A DNA stretch of 64,000 nt from Phaeosaccion multiseriatum (lineage: Eukaryota > Ochrophyta, other classes). Positions 9,771-20,074 of the stretch are shown in pieces. Within the stretch, counting starts at the first letter, position 1. Each line of letters starts with the position of its first letter. Where the stretch lies: contig OZ218961.1 of the NCBI GenBank assembly GCA_965112735.1, positions 496,001 to 560,000 of the forward strand, in the 5' to 3' direction. The notes under the pieces were generated by a model that saw nothing but the letters and a program-made list of their open reading frames with translations, ran no database searches and was not told the origin of the DNA. The translations under genes and the position numbers were made by a program.

Positions 9771-11621
9771 TCAATAATCCTCACTCTCACAACCTTCTTC
9801 GAAGAACTCCACTTGAAGGCCCTCGGGCAGCTGAGCAGGGAGCTTGTATCTGTATTCCTCAGAAACCTCGAGTTGCTCCAGACCTGCAGGCAGATGTGGG
9901 AGCCGCTGCTTGTACTCGAACCCCAGCTTCAGAGTCCGAAGAGAGGCAGGCAGGGTTAACGGGTGATGAAACTTCGAGCCATAGGGAAATTCCAGCTCCT
10001 TCAGCCCGTCCGGCAGATCTGATAGAGGCTGGCTATACTCCTTTCCCAGCTCCAGAGTCCGAAGAGAGGCAGGAAGGACCAACGGATCATTAAACTCCGA
10101 CTTATCGGAAAATGACAGCTCCTTCAGTCCGTCCGGCAGATCCGATAGGGGCTGGTTATAAACATTTCCCAGCTCCAGAGTTCGAAGAGAGGCAGGCAGG
10201 GCCAATGGATGATTAAACCTCGAGCCATAGGCAAATCTCAGCTCCTTCATCCCGTCTGGCAGATCCGATAGGGGCTGATTATACTCGTCTCCCAGCTGCA
10301 GAGTCCGAAGAGAGGCAGGCAGGGTTAACGGATGATTAAACCTCGAGCCATAGGAGGCAAATTTCAGCTCCTTCAGCCCGTCCGGTAGATCCGATAGGGG
10401 CTGGTTATAAATCTTTCCCAGCACCAGAGTCCGTAGAGAGGCAGGAAGGACTAAAGGATGATTAAACTTCGAGACACCGGAAAATCTCAGCTCCTTCATC
10501 CCGTCCGGCAGATCCAATAGGGGCACAATGTAATTCCACCCCAGCTCCAGCGTCCGAAGAGAGGCAGGCAGGGTTAACGGGTGATTAAACCTCGAGATAT
10601 AGGAGGCAAATTTCAGCTCCGTCAGCCCGTCCGGCAGATCCGATAGGGGCTGGTTATACACCTCTCCCAGCTCCAGCGTCCGAAGAGAGGCAGGAAGGAC
10701 CAAAGGATGATTAAACTTCGAGTCAGAGGCAAATCTCAGCTCCTCCATCCCGTCCGGCAGATCCGATAGGGGCACAATGTAATTCCACCCCAGCTCCAGT
10801 GTCCAAAGAGAGGCAGGAAGCTTCAATGGACGATTGAAGCAACACCAATCGTCGCCAAACTTCAGCTCTTCAAGAGAGCTGGGAAGAGTCACGTCATGGT
10901 TAAACCATCTCCCAAGCGTGATCTTCCGCAGCGATGGGGGGAGGTCCAAAGGATGATTGTAAATGGACCCAGGATCAAAGCTCAACTCTCTCAAGGCGTG
11001 CGGAAGTTTGACCTCTCCCGAAAACTCTCTCCCAAAATGTACACTCTCCAGCCCGTCAGGAAGACGCAGGCCACGACAGTTGAAATCATATCCCAAGCGA
11101 ACGTGCTTCACCGAGGGAGGGAGCACTCTCAGCCCTTCCTGGACAAGGGCAATGTCCGTCGCCCGAGTAGCACCAGATGAAATCCACCGTGCAAGGCCCA
11201 GCGTGACAGCGCTGACTGGAAAGTGTCTTTCGTCGGGAATCTCCCCTCCTCCCTCTCCACACTCCTGTGCCCGCTGCTGCTCCTCCTGGACGCATGGTCT
11301 TTGTCCATCCACAGCAGCAGAGGATTCTCCTCCTTCCCGAGATGGCTCAAGCTCAAGCCACTGCTGGAGCATCTTCAGCATTCTCTGCTGGACCGCTTTA
11401 GGCACTTCGCAGTGTAGAACAACTCGCCTCCCCACGACTGCATCCACCACTCTGGACAAACCCCACAGACTCTTGACGGAGCCCACGTTTGCAACAATGA
11501 GGGTCAGCACCTTCACTCCATCCCAGTCTGCTGCCTCGGTAACGGGTTCTCCTGAGTGCTTCTTTGAAGCACGCGAAGAGCGAATGTTTTTCGCTGCTGC
11601 TCGTGTCATTTCCCCCTCCAT
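9771..11621 (-). CDS. FNIP-repeat protein A (616 aa)
   Basis: Intronless open reading frame. An N-terminal region of about 215 residues (EPVTEAADWDGVKVLT, LWGLSRVVDAVVGRRVV) lacks repeats. It is followed by about 18 FNIP-type leucine-rich repeats. They alternate strictly between an FNHPLxLPASLRTLELG type and a YNQPLSDLPDGLKELxF type, giving a two-repeat period of about 44 residues. FNIP repeats (Pfam PF05725) are known from Dictyostelium and other protists and probably mediate protein binding. No enzyme motif is present. The array ends in LPEGLQVEFFEEGCESEDY. Start chosen at the first Met before the conserved EPVTEAADWDG block shared with copy B. Confidence 0.85.
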   Translation of the reverse strand: MEGEMTRAAAKNIRSSRASKKHSGEPVTEAADWDGVKVLTLIVANVGSVKSLWGLSRVVDAVVGRRVVLHCEVPKAVQQRMLKMLQQWLELEPSREGGESSAAVDGQRPCVQEEQQRAQECGEGGGEIPDERHFPVSAVTLGLARWISSGATRATDIALVQEGLRVLPPSVKHVRLGYDFNCRGLRLPDGLESVHFGREFSGEVKLPHALRELSFDPGSIYNHPLDLPPSLRKITLGRWFNHDVTLPSSLEELKFGDDWCCFNRPLKLPASLWTLELGWNYIVPLSDLPDGMEELRFASDSKFNHPLVLPASLRTLELGEVYNQPLSDLPDGLTELKFASYISRFNHPLTLPASLRTLELGWNYIVPLLDLPDGMKELRFSGVSKFNHPLVLPASLRTLVLGKIYNQPLSDLPDGLKELKFASYGSRFNHPLTLPASLRTLQLGDEYNQPLSDLPDGMKELRFAYGSRFNHPLALPASLRTLELGNVYNQPLSDLPDGLKELSFSDKSEFNDPLVLPASLRTLELGKEYSQPLSDLPDGLKELEFPYGSKFHHPLTLPASLRTLKLGFEYKQRLPHLPAGLEQLEVSEEYRYKLPAQLPEGLQVEFFEEGCESEDY

Positions 11622-12088
11622 CTCTTTCCCTTTTGCCTTCCGTCTCCCCCCCTCCCTGAAGTTTCTCTCCCTCTCCCCTCTTGAGCTCTCCGTCCTCCCC
11701 CCTCCTAGCTCTCGTTGTCTACACAGCTAAGGAGCTCGGGACTGCACAGACTCGCGTTGAGTTATTTTCAACGCGAAGTGGGCCCTTCTACGTCAATTAA
11801 CCCCGATAAGGCCCACCGCCTCCCCCATTGACATACTACATCGTCACACGCACCCACGCGATTCCCCACGCGCCTCTCTTACAATAAAAGGAGTCTTTGT
11901 ATTCTTAGCCAATTTATAAATAAAACCTTTCCTGCTATACAACAAAGGCGTGGGGGCTTTCCCTCTCCCTCGCCTTCTCCTCCTCCTCGTCCTCCTCCTC
12001 CGCCTCCTCCTCCTCCTCCTGCTGCTGCTATCCTGCACTACCTGCCAGTGGTGGTTAACAGTGCCCACCTCCCCTCTGCCCTCCAGAG
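11622..12088. other. Intergenic region between FNIP gene A and family copy B
   Basis: Upstream region of FNIP gene A. The first ~150 bp repeat those upstream of FNIP gene B (14298-14440: CTC-rich sequence, then AGCTCTxGTTGTCTACACAG), so the promoter was duplicated with the gene. A (CTC)n run at 11978-12020 lies just 3' of copy B. No other gene is seen. Confidence 0.6.
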
Positions 12089-12706
12089 CTACTGCTGCAC
12101 GGCCCCCAACACAGCGTGCAGGTCCACCACCAACTGCTCCATGTCCGCGCTCTCCTCGTAGCCGTGCAGCGCAGCCATGACCCTCGAGTCGCGAGCGTCA
12201 AACATGGCCAGCAGAGCCGCCCCCGCCGCCGGAGAGGCCACAATGGCGTTCTTCACCAAGTCCGCCACGAGCGTCTGGAACAAGCTCTCCCGGCCCGCAG
12301 ACGTCATGTCCACGCCTCGTGCTCTGCCTCCCTCCTCCCCTTCCTCCTCCTCCTCGCCCTCCTCTTCGTAGCCTGCTGATGCCGCTCCTCCCCCTCCCGA
12401 AAGCGGCACTCCCCGCGAGGAGGAGGAGGAGGAGGAGGAGGAGGAGGAGGAGGAGGAGGGGGACTGCAGCTGCTCCAGCGTCACCCTGGCCAGCCGCCGG
12501 AGAGTGTCCTTAAAGTCGGTCTCGTCCACCTCCAGACGGAACACCTCAAGAGCGGCGGCTATGGACGGATCCGACCTCTGCACACACAGCTGCAGGGCAG
12601 TGCCCTCCAGATCGGAAAGGCGCATGCTTGCCACCATCTCACCAAAGCGCCGGTCCACAGTGCAACAGCCTTTTGTCGTCGTAGCCGGGCCTTGCAGGCA
12701 CTGCAA
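12089..12706 (-). CDS. Unrecognised gene family, copy B
   Basis: Reading frame of 205 aa. From residue 18 it carries the family core: DRRFGEMVASMRLSDLEG, LQLCVQRSDPSIAAAL, DTLRRLARVTLEQLQ, a poly-Ser linker coded by GAG/GGA-type triplets, an acidic patch, VDMTSAGRESLFQTLVADLV, then FDARDSRVMAALHGYEESAD and MEQLVVDLHAVLGAVQQ to the stop. It looks all-helical. Upstream of the core, two bases are missing relative to copy A (AAAAGGCTG-TTGCACTGTG against AAGGAGCTG-TCGCACATTGTG). The N-terminal residues MQCLQGPATTTKGCCT are therefore probably off-frame, and this copy may be damaged at its 5' end. No function is recognised. Confidence 0.5.
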   Translation of the reverse strand: MQCLQGPATTTKGCCTVDRRFGEMVASMRLSDLEGTALQLCVQRSDPSIAAALEVFRLEVDETDFKDTLRRLARVTLEQLQSPSSSSSSSSSSSSSSRGVPLSGGGGAASAGYEEEGEEEEEGEEGGRARGVDMTSAGRESLFQTLVADLVKNAIVASPAAGAALLAMFDARDSRVMAALHGYEESADMEQLVVDLHAVLGAVQQ

Positions 12707-12839
12707 TCAACCTGGGTACAACTCATCTCCTCAACTCGTCCCGTCATAACCCCTTTTACTCTTCCCCCTCCCTCCCGCCGTCCTCCTCCTTTATATCATC
12801 ACTGTGTCCGCTTCGCCTTAAGAGTAATCCTCCTCCTAC

Positions 12840-14297
12840 TCAATAATCATCACCCTCACAACCTTCTTTGAAGAACTCCACTTCAAGGCCCTCGGGCAGC
12901 TGAGCAGGGAGCTTGTATCTGTATTCCTCCCAAACCACGAGTCGCTCCAGACCTGCAGGCAGATCTGGGAGCGGCTGCTCGTACTCGCACCCCAGCTGCA
13001 GAGTCCGAACAGAGGCAGGCAGGGCCAATGGATGATTGAACAAAGAGTACTGGGCAAACTCCAGCTCCTTCATCCCGTCCGGCAGATCCGATAGGGGCTG
13101 ATTATACTCGTCTCCCAGCTGCAGAGTCCGAAGAGAGGCAGGCAGGGTTAACGGATGATTAAACTTCGACCACCTGAAAAATCTCAGCTCCTTCAGCCCG
13201 TCCGGCAGATCCGATAGGGGCTGACTATACCTCCCTCCCAGCTCCAGAGTCCGAAGAGTGGCACGCAGAATCAACGGATGATTAAACCTCGAGCACTCGG
13301 AAAACTTCAGCTCCTTCAGCCCGTCCGGCAGATCCGATAGGGGCTGATAATACTCGTCTCCCAGCTGCAGAGTCCGAAGAGAGGCAGGAAGGACCATCGG
13401 ATGATTAAATACCGAGCCAGAGGCAAATCTCAGCTCCTTCAGCCCGTCCGGCAGATCCGATAGGGGCTGGCTATACTCCTCTCCCAGCTCCAGGGTCCGA
13501 AGAGAGGCAGGAAGCTTCAATGGACGATTGAACCAACACCATACATAGCCGCCAAACTTCAGCTCTTCAAGAGAGCTGGGAAGAGTCACGTCATGCTTAA
13601 ACGAGCTCCCAAACGATGCCTTCCGCAGCGATGGGGGGAGGTCCAAAGGATGATTGTACATGGACTCAGGAGAGAAGCTCAACTCTCTCAAGGCGTGCGG
13701 AAGTTTGACCTCTTCCGAAAACTCTCTCCCAAAATGTACACTCTCCAGCTCGTCAGGAAGACGTAGGCCACGACAGCTGAAATCATCTCCCAAGCGAACG
13801 TGCTTCACCGAGGGAGGGAGCACTCTCAGCCCTTCCTGGACAAGGGCAATGTCCGCCGGTGTACACCGCGTATTGGCAACGCCCAGCGTGACAGCGCTGA
13901 CGCGAAAATGCCTTTCATTGGGAATGTCCCCTCCCCCCTCCCCACGCTGCTGGGCCCGCTGCTGCTCCTCCTGAACGCATGGTCTTTGTCCATCCTCAGC
14001 GGCAGAGGATGCTCCTCCTTCCCCAGATGGCTCAAGCTCAAGCCGTTGCTGGTGCTCAAGCATCTTCAGTATTCTCTGCTGGACCGCTTTAGGCACATGG
14101 CAGTGCAGAACAACTCGCCTACCCACGACTGCATCCACCACTCTGGACAAACCCCACACACTCTTGACGGAGCCGATATTTTGAAAAATACAGGTCAGCA
14201 CCTTCACTCCATCCCAGTCTGCTGCCTCGGTAACGGGTTCTCCTGAGGAGAGCTTCGAAGAGGGAATATTTTCCGCCCGTGTTCTTCCCCCGTCCAT
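12840..14297 (-). CDS. FNIP-repeat protein B (485 aa)
   Basis: Paralogue of FNIP protein A with the same N-terminal block (EPVTEAADWDGVKVLT, LSRVVDAVVGRRVVLHC) and the same alternating repeats, but only about 12 repeats, three pairs fewer than copy A. It ends VEFFKEGCEGDDY. Intronless. Probable protein-interaction scaffold; no catalytic residues. Its downstream neighbour (family copy B) and upstream sequence mirror those of copy A, so the block of FNIP gene plus family gene was duplicated as a unit. Confidence 0.85.
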   Translation of the reverse strand: MDGGRTRAENIPSSKLSSGEPVTEAADWDGVKVLTCIFQNIGSVKSVWGLSRVVDAVVGRRVVLHCHVPKAVQQRILKMLEHQQRLELEPSGEGGASSAAEDGQRPCVQEEQQRAQQRGEGGGDIPNERHFRVSAVTLGVANTRCTPADIALVQEGLRVLPPSVKHVRLGDDFSCRGLRLPDELESVHFGREFSEEVKLPHALRELSFSPESMYNHPLDLPPSLRKASFGSSFKHDVTLPSSLEELKFGGYVWCWFNRPLKLPASLRTLELGEEYSQPLSDLPDGLKELRFASGSVFNHPMVLPASLRTLQLGDEYYQPLSDLPDGLKELKFSECSRFNHPLILRATLRTLELGGRYSQPLSDLPDGLKELRFFRWSKFNHPLTLPASLRTLQLGDEYNQPLSDLPDGMKELEFAQYSLFNHPLALPASVRTLQLGCEYEQPLPDLPAGLERLVVWEEYRYKLPAQLPEGLEVEFFKEGCEGDDY

Positions 14298-14491
14298 CTC
14301 TTTCCCTTTTGCCTTCTCTCCCCCCTTTCTTGAAGCTTCTCTCCCCCTCCCCTCTTGAGCTCTCCGTCCTCCCCCCTAAGCTCTTGTTGTCTACACAGGT
14401 AAGGGGCTCGGGACTGCACAGACTCGCGTTATCGTGACTTCGCGGCGCGTAGACTTTAAACAAGACTTCAAAACAGAGAGAGAGAGAGATA

Positions 14492-14550
<59 letters not shown>

Positions 14551-14796
14551 GAAGGCCGATCGCGATTACATTGTAAGTGGCCCGCCTCCCCCATTGACAT
14601 ACTACATCGTCACACGCGCCCACGCGCCCACGCACCACCAATACCACCTGGGGGAGTCTTCGTATTCCTTCATCAATTCTCACATAAAAAACCTTTCCTG
14701 CTATACAACAAAGGCATGGGGCCTCTCCCTCTCTCTCGCCTCCTCCTCCTCCTCCTCCTCCTCCTCCTCCTCCTCCTCCTCCGCCTGCCCTCCAGA
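14298..14796. other. Upstream region of FNIP gene B with (GA)n microsatellite
   Basis: Contains the conserved upstream sequence shared with FNIP gene A, a (GA)n/(GATA)n run at 14475-14545, and a (CTC)n run at 14740-14780 next to family fragment C. Sequence around 14595 (CCCATTGACATACTACATCGTCACACG) repeats that at 11823, again showing block duplication. No gene is seen. Confidence 0.6.
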
Positions 14797-14977
14797 GCTA
14801 CTGCTGCACGGCCCCCAACACAGCGTGCAGGTCCACCACCAATTGTTCCCTGTCCGCGCTTTCCTTGTAGCCGTGCAGCGCAGCCATGACCCTCGAGTCG
14901 CGAGCGTCGAACATGGCCAGCAGAGCCGCCCCCGCCGCCGGAGAGGGCATGGTGGCGTTCTGGAAGAGGCTTTCCCC
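14797..14977 (-). pseudogene. Unrecognised gene family, copy C (3' fragment)
   Basis: About 180 bp matching the 3' end of copies A and B on the minus strand (FDARDSRVMAALHGY region). Homology stops at the equivalent of VKNAI/PAAG, where unrelated sequence follows. The five-C stretch lost in copy A is intact here. It is a truncated remnant that marks a third duplication event. Confidence 0.75.
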
Positions 14978-15100
14978 GGCTCGCGAACGTCATACCTATC
15001 GATCTTCCTCGTACGTAGGCCTCTCTCTCTTTCTCGCCCTGTCTGTCTCTCTCTCCATCTGCATCTCTCTCTATATCTCTCTTTTCAGCGTATTCCCCTC

Positions 15101-16010
15101 TCAGTCCTGGCAGTTGCAGGGGTGGCCCTTGGTGTGTACCCATCGCGTCGTCTCCTCAAAGGTGTCGCCACTGATTTCCCATTCGGCAGCTCGACCGCAC
15201 CGTTGTTCATACGCTCTTTCCCTGATGACGTGGGGACAAGCTCTCTCGTTCAAGTCCGACCGGAGCCATTTCAGCACGGCAGGGCTCATACCGTCCATGA
15301 TTGCCTCCTTACAGACCACCGCATCCCAACCACAGATGTGGCGAGCATTGGCATAGAGGAGCTGCAGTCCCTCGATGCGCCCCCCTCTAGATGCCATGCA
15401 AGCGCCAATACATGCCGTATTCGTCCCCTTCATGTTCTTCCAGCAAGACCCTCGTGTGAGGATGCTCAAGAAGCCATCTCACGATGATACACCCACTGTA
15501 GCAGGCGTGGCTCCACAACTCGGCACGATAGTCCACATCAGCGGCCTGCGATAGCAACCATTTGACCCCCCCCCAAGCGCCCGTCCTCTACAGCATGGGA
15601 AGCTATGATGAAGCCGTTATTGTGCCATGGGGCACTGGTGGTTGTGGGGTGGTTGTGGGGAATGTCCTCTGAGCGCAGTCACTTCAATACGCTGAGGCCA
15701 TGTGTTTTGTTCTTGGATGCTGCATCACTCATAAATACATCCCAGGGAAAATTCTTAACGTGGAGGGCCTTGAAGACCGAGGTCCTTGCATACCTCGACA
15801 TCTCTGTGTCAGGCAGCAGCGTCACAGAGCTCCTCACTTAGCTCGAGGCCCTGCTGGCCCAGTTCACGCACTCAATACAGAGCTGACGAGCCACAGATAA
15901 GTATGATGTCTCCACTGCTGGATAGAAAGCGGTGTAGCTGGCCTCCCACTCCTCATTCACACGAGCCACGAAGCACAAGTGTCCCTTTTCCCAAATGGAC
16001 GTGGCAGAGC
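15101..16010 (-). pseudogene. Ankyrin-type/F-box-like family member, decayed
   Basis: Minus-strand relic of the family represented intact at 36434, 39369, 41502 and 61317. The C-terminal 110 residues are readable (LLYANARHICGWDAVVCKEA, VLKWLRSDLN, RWVHTKGHPCNCQD). Further upstream IVRWLLEHPHTRVLLEE is in another frame, separated by a frameshift near 15430. N-terminal pieces (EEWEASYTAFYPAVET) appear at about 15900-15970 with stops between. Pieces keep the family order, so this is one decayed gene and not several. Confidence 0.8.
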
Positions 16011-16228
16011 TCAGCAGCCCATCCCCTCCTGAGCACGAAGCAGAAGCAGCACGCAGCCGGAGCGGCAGGTGCTGTTGGACGTAGTTCCATCCTGCTCCGG
16101 TACTGTAGAGAGGGGGGGAGGGAGATTAGGAACGCCAGTTTCAGTTCCAGTTTCCCATTTTGGGGTGCGGCTCTGGCCACCTTTGGGTCGAGTCGCCGTC
16201 TTCTTAGAGCACCTCTCGGCACAGCAGG

Positions 16229-17161
16229 ATGAGACCCCTTACCGAAGAGGAGACGAAGGTCCTCTTCGAGAAGCTGGCCAACTACATTGGCAAGAACATT
16301 GAGCAGCTCGTGGTGCGACCAGACGAGCCCTACTGCTTCCGTCTGCAGCGAGAGCGCGTCTTTTACGTGAGCGAGAAGATAATGCGGCAGGCGACCAACA
16401 TCAACAGAGACGACTTGCAATCACTGGGTACCTGCTTCGGGAAGTTCACCAAGTCCAGGAAGTTTAAGCTACACGTGACTTGCCTGGACTACATAGCCCA
16501 ATACGCCAAGGTGAGTGTGTGGGAGGGCAAAGGATAGTGAAGGTGGGGAGGCAGAGAGAGAGAGGGAGAGTTAAGCATACAAGGAGGGAGTATGGACGGC
16601 TCTTGCACTGGGCTTTGGGTGGACCGCCCGAGAGAAGGGCGTCTTCAAGGCTTTGGCTAGGGACACTTCTCCATGAGTAAGCGTCCTAAGGCTGGGTCAC
16701 AGGAGAGACGCAAGTGGATTGAGATACGTGCTGATACCGTGCCCGTCTCTCCCTCCCGCGCCCCTCGCTGTGTGCCCCCTCCGGAAATCCTTCCCATCCG
16801 TCTGTCCTTCCCACCCGCCTTCCCGTCCCTCCACTTTCCCCTTGATTCCTTTCTACACACACTGATTCCTTCTGCACCCCTCCAAAACAACCCCCTCCAG
16901 CACAAGGTGTGGCTCAAGCCGAACGCAGAAATGTCCTTCCTCTATGGTAACCACATTACCAAAGCCGGCCTCGGTCGCATGACTGACGCCACGCCGCAGT
17001 ACGCCGGTGTAGCCGTCTTTAGCATGAGTGACGTCCCCCTCGGCTTCGGAGTGGCTGCTCAGCCTACTGAGTATTGCAAGGACCTCGATCCGACGGCGGT
17101 GGTGGTGCTCCACCAGGCCGATGTGGGCGAGTACCTGCGGACGGAGGACGAGCTGACTTGA
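16229..17161 (+). CDS. NIP7: 60S ribosome biogenesis factor NIP7
   Basis: NIP7 is a nucleolar protein needed for 27S pre-rRNA processing and 60S assembly. Two exons, 16229-16510 and 16901-17161, give 180 aa, the usual family length. Exon 1 begins [20 protein letters not shown], the hallmark N-terminus. Exon 2 encodes the C-terminal PUA domain ([46 protein letters not shown]). Donor CCAAG/GTGAGT and acceptor CCCTCCAG are clear. It is convergent with RbfA. About 200 bp of upstream DNA separates it from the ankyrin relic. Confidence 0.97.
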
Positions 17162-17839
17162 GCTGCCTTGAGAGATCTGGCTTGAGCTGGCTGGAGCTGA
17201 CTCACATAGAAGGGAGGAGGAGGGAGAACAGAGAGGATAGAATCTCTGAGTATGTATGTACTATCCACATTTAGTGTCCTAATCTTGACAGGGTATTTGT
17301 GCCGCACCAGCGTGTCGAGCAGTACATGTATGTACATGTCGAGCAGTTCATGTCAAGCGCAGCAGTCCATGTCAAGCAGGGTTTGTAGGGAGGTACTTTG
17401 GAGAGCTGTGCCACCGTATGCCCATGTGATACTTTAAAACTATTTCGAAGTACCGATTTATCGACCCTCAAGGGAAGGAAACAACGTCAAGTGTCCGATG
17501 CAGGGGTTAGATCATAGCTGAACAGAAGAGCGAAGAGGCAAACATTCAGTCATGTCTCTCATATTGATTATTGCACTCCTTACGTAAGTATTCAAGACGC
17601 TAAGAGATGGGGTACATGTGTGAGTCTTATGGGTGAGGAGGTACCATACGAAACGTGCCGCAACATTGCTAAAGCCCCTGCACGCACGCACGCACACACA
17701 AACAAGGAAGAGGCGCCATGCGCAACGTCCAACTTGCTCCTCTTCACACACCAACTAACGAAGTTGAACTTGCGCTCCTCACAATGGGTGACGTAGGAAG
17801 ACTGAAGGGGTGTATTGTCTCTGTGCTTCTTCATCCTCC
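17162..17839. other. Intergenic region between convergent NIP7 and RbfA
   Basis: No coding signal is seen. Short imperfect repeats of GTCGAGCAGTACATGT type occur at 17310-17385. The short reading frames here have no recognisable content. 3' untranslated regions of both genes are expected. Confidence 0.6.
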
Positions 17840-18776
17840 TCAAATGAGGGGTGTGATGCGGTACTTCTTCATAAACTCCTCGTCCCCGTCATCTTCATCA
17901 TCATCATCATCGTCATCATCATCACCCTCACCACCACCACCACCTCCCTCACCCTCCTCCTCGTCGTCATCGTCGAAAAAGTCCCCCACAATGTCAAAGC
18001 CTTCCTCCTCGTCCTCCTCCTCCTCCTCCTCCTCCTCCCCCCCATACCCCCCTTCCTCATCCTCCCCGTACACTTCATAATCCATGTAGTACTCGTCGTT
18101 CTCCTGATACTCCACCGGGTACTCATCCTCGTCGGTGGATGCCATGTAACGCTTCCTTGCCTCCTCCTCCTCTTCCCGACTCCCAAACGCCGCCTCTAAC
18201 TCGGCAATCTCCGCCACCAACCTCCTCGCCAGCAGCGTCTCGTTCGCGCCCTCACCCTCCCCCTCCCCCATCTGCAGACTGTTGTAGAACGCCTCTTCCT
18301 CAGCCTCATCGTACAACTCCTCGTCGCCGATCTCTAGACCCTCTTCATCCACGTCATCATCATCATCCTCCTCCTCCTCACCACCACCACCCTGCTGCCT
18401 CCTCTTCTTCCCTGCCTTACTTTGCATGTCATCATCCTCATCGTCATCGTCGTCGCTCCTCCCTGCCGCCGCAGAGGCAAACATGGCATCAAAAGCCTCT
18501 GAATCGAACTCGGCATCCTGATCGTACTCCTCCTCTATAGACGAGGCATACTCATCGAATTCGACCAAGCCGTCGTCGTCATCTGCATCCACGAACTCCA
18601 TCCCTCCGATGACCTGCTTGCTCGCCCCGCCTCCCATGCCGCCTGTGGCGCGAGTCTACGGGGCAGGGACCGAACAGAAGACACAGAAACATAGAGAGAG
18701 AAGAGAAAGAGAGAAAGAGAGAGAGAGGGGGAGAGGAGAGAGAGAGAGAGAGAGGGAGAGAGGAGAGAGGAGAGAG

Positions 18777-18814
<38 letters not shown>

Positions 18815-20074
18815 GGAGGGAGAGAGAGTGAGTGAGTGGACGGAGGGGGTAGTGAGATGGTGGGAAAGGGAATGGGGAAGGGGATTGGCAAAAAAGCAGC
18901 GACAGATCATAAAGCGAGCACAATCGTTCCACGCACCATTTCGATGAGCCCCGACATATCCACAGCCGCCGACACATCGTACTGCTGAAAGTGCAGCGTG
19001 GGCACGCCTTTCATCCCTCTCAGGCTCCGAGCAAGGGCAGAGCGGATGCGACGGCCGTTTTTGACCATCCACGCGTAGGCCTGGCGCTTCTCGCGAGGGT
19101 CCCCATACACCTGCAAATGGTGGGTGGGTGGGCAGGGTGGGGGGGGTGGGGTGGATGGAGGGGATGGGTGAGTGGGTGGATGGACGCGGGGTGGGGGTTC
19201 AATGGCTGGTGTATTTGGCTGGTTGGGTTGGTGGAGAAGTGGAGTCACTACTCACCGACACCATAACTCTCGCGTGGCGGAGGTCTGGGCTCATCACGAC
19301 ATCGACGATAGAGATCTTACTGCGAATGTCGTCAGAGAGATGTTTGGTGGTCTTGACGGGATGGCCGGCGAGGATGATGTCACTGAGCTCTCCTTGCACT
19401 ACTTGGGCCACCCGAGCCTGTTTTTGGGGGGGGGGGGGAGAGGGGGGAGGTAAGTGAAGTAAGTGTAGGAGTAGGTCCAAGGAGGGAAGGGGTGGGGGAG
19501 GAGAGGAAGGGCAGGAGGTGTGCAGAGAGAGGGAGAGGGAGAGGGAGAGAGGGGGTGGGGGCTGGATTGAGTACCACTCATCAAAGAACTTAACGATGGT
19601 GGACAGTCATGTCTTTGAGGCCTTCTGACTCTACTTGTGTTCGCTCTCGACAACCCGCATTGCCGGTAGGGCTTGAAATCTCATAGGTAGGACAGGAGAG
19701 AAAGAATTCCCCTAACCAACAGTGCCTGGCCTCACCATTCTCTTGGACTCGTCTTCGGGTCGGAAGGGGCTGTCCCCCCGCCCCATGAGGAGGGGCTGCG
19801 CTGGCCGCCGCCGCAGGTTGTTGTGTCTACTAATGCTGCTGCTGCTGCTGCTGCTGCGGCTGCTGTGAATACTCCGTCGGCTATTGGTACTGCTACTAGC
19901 AGAGGCTGGACAGCACACGTGCTGGGGAGCCGTAGATGCGCTGCTCCTTGTGCTCCTGCCCTCTGCGCCACTGCTGGCTCCCCTGCCGCCCCCACCGCTG
20001 CTGATAACGAATGGCCGTGCCGTTGGCGCTGTGGCCAAGATAGCCAAGAATCCGCAGCTCAGAGCGCCCTTCAT
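17840..20074 (-). CDS. rbfA: Plastid-targeted ribosome-binding factor A with long acidic tail
   Basis: RbfA binds the small ribosomal subunit and helps 16S rRNA maturation in bacteria and plastids. Exons (minus): 20074-19736, 19417-19256, 19110-18937, 18655-17840. An in-frame Met at 20128 is an alternative start. The chosen start gives MKGALSCGFLAILATAPTA-RPF, a hydrophobic signal ending in an ASAFAP-like motif, then a Ser/Arg-rich transit-like stretch. The RbfA core follows: RMARVAQVVQGELSDII, VDVVMSPDLRHARVMVS, RIRSALARSLRGMKGVPTLHF and a final helix. A usual RbfA ends there at about 130 residues. This one continues for about 270 residues dominated by Asp/Glu, with Gly, Tyr-rich and coiled segments. 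The tail is coded by GAG/GAT-rich triplets and ends FMKKYRITPLI. Bipartite targeting implies a plastid of secondary origin. Confidence 0.88.
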
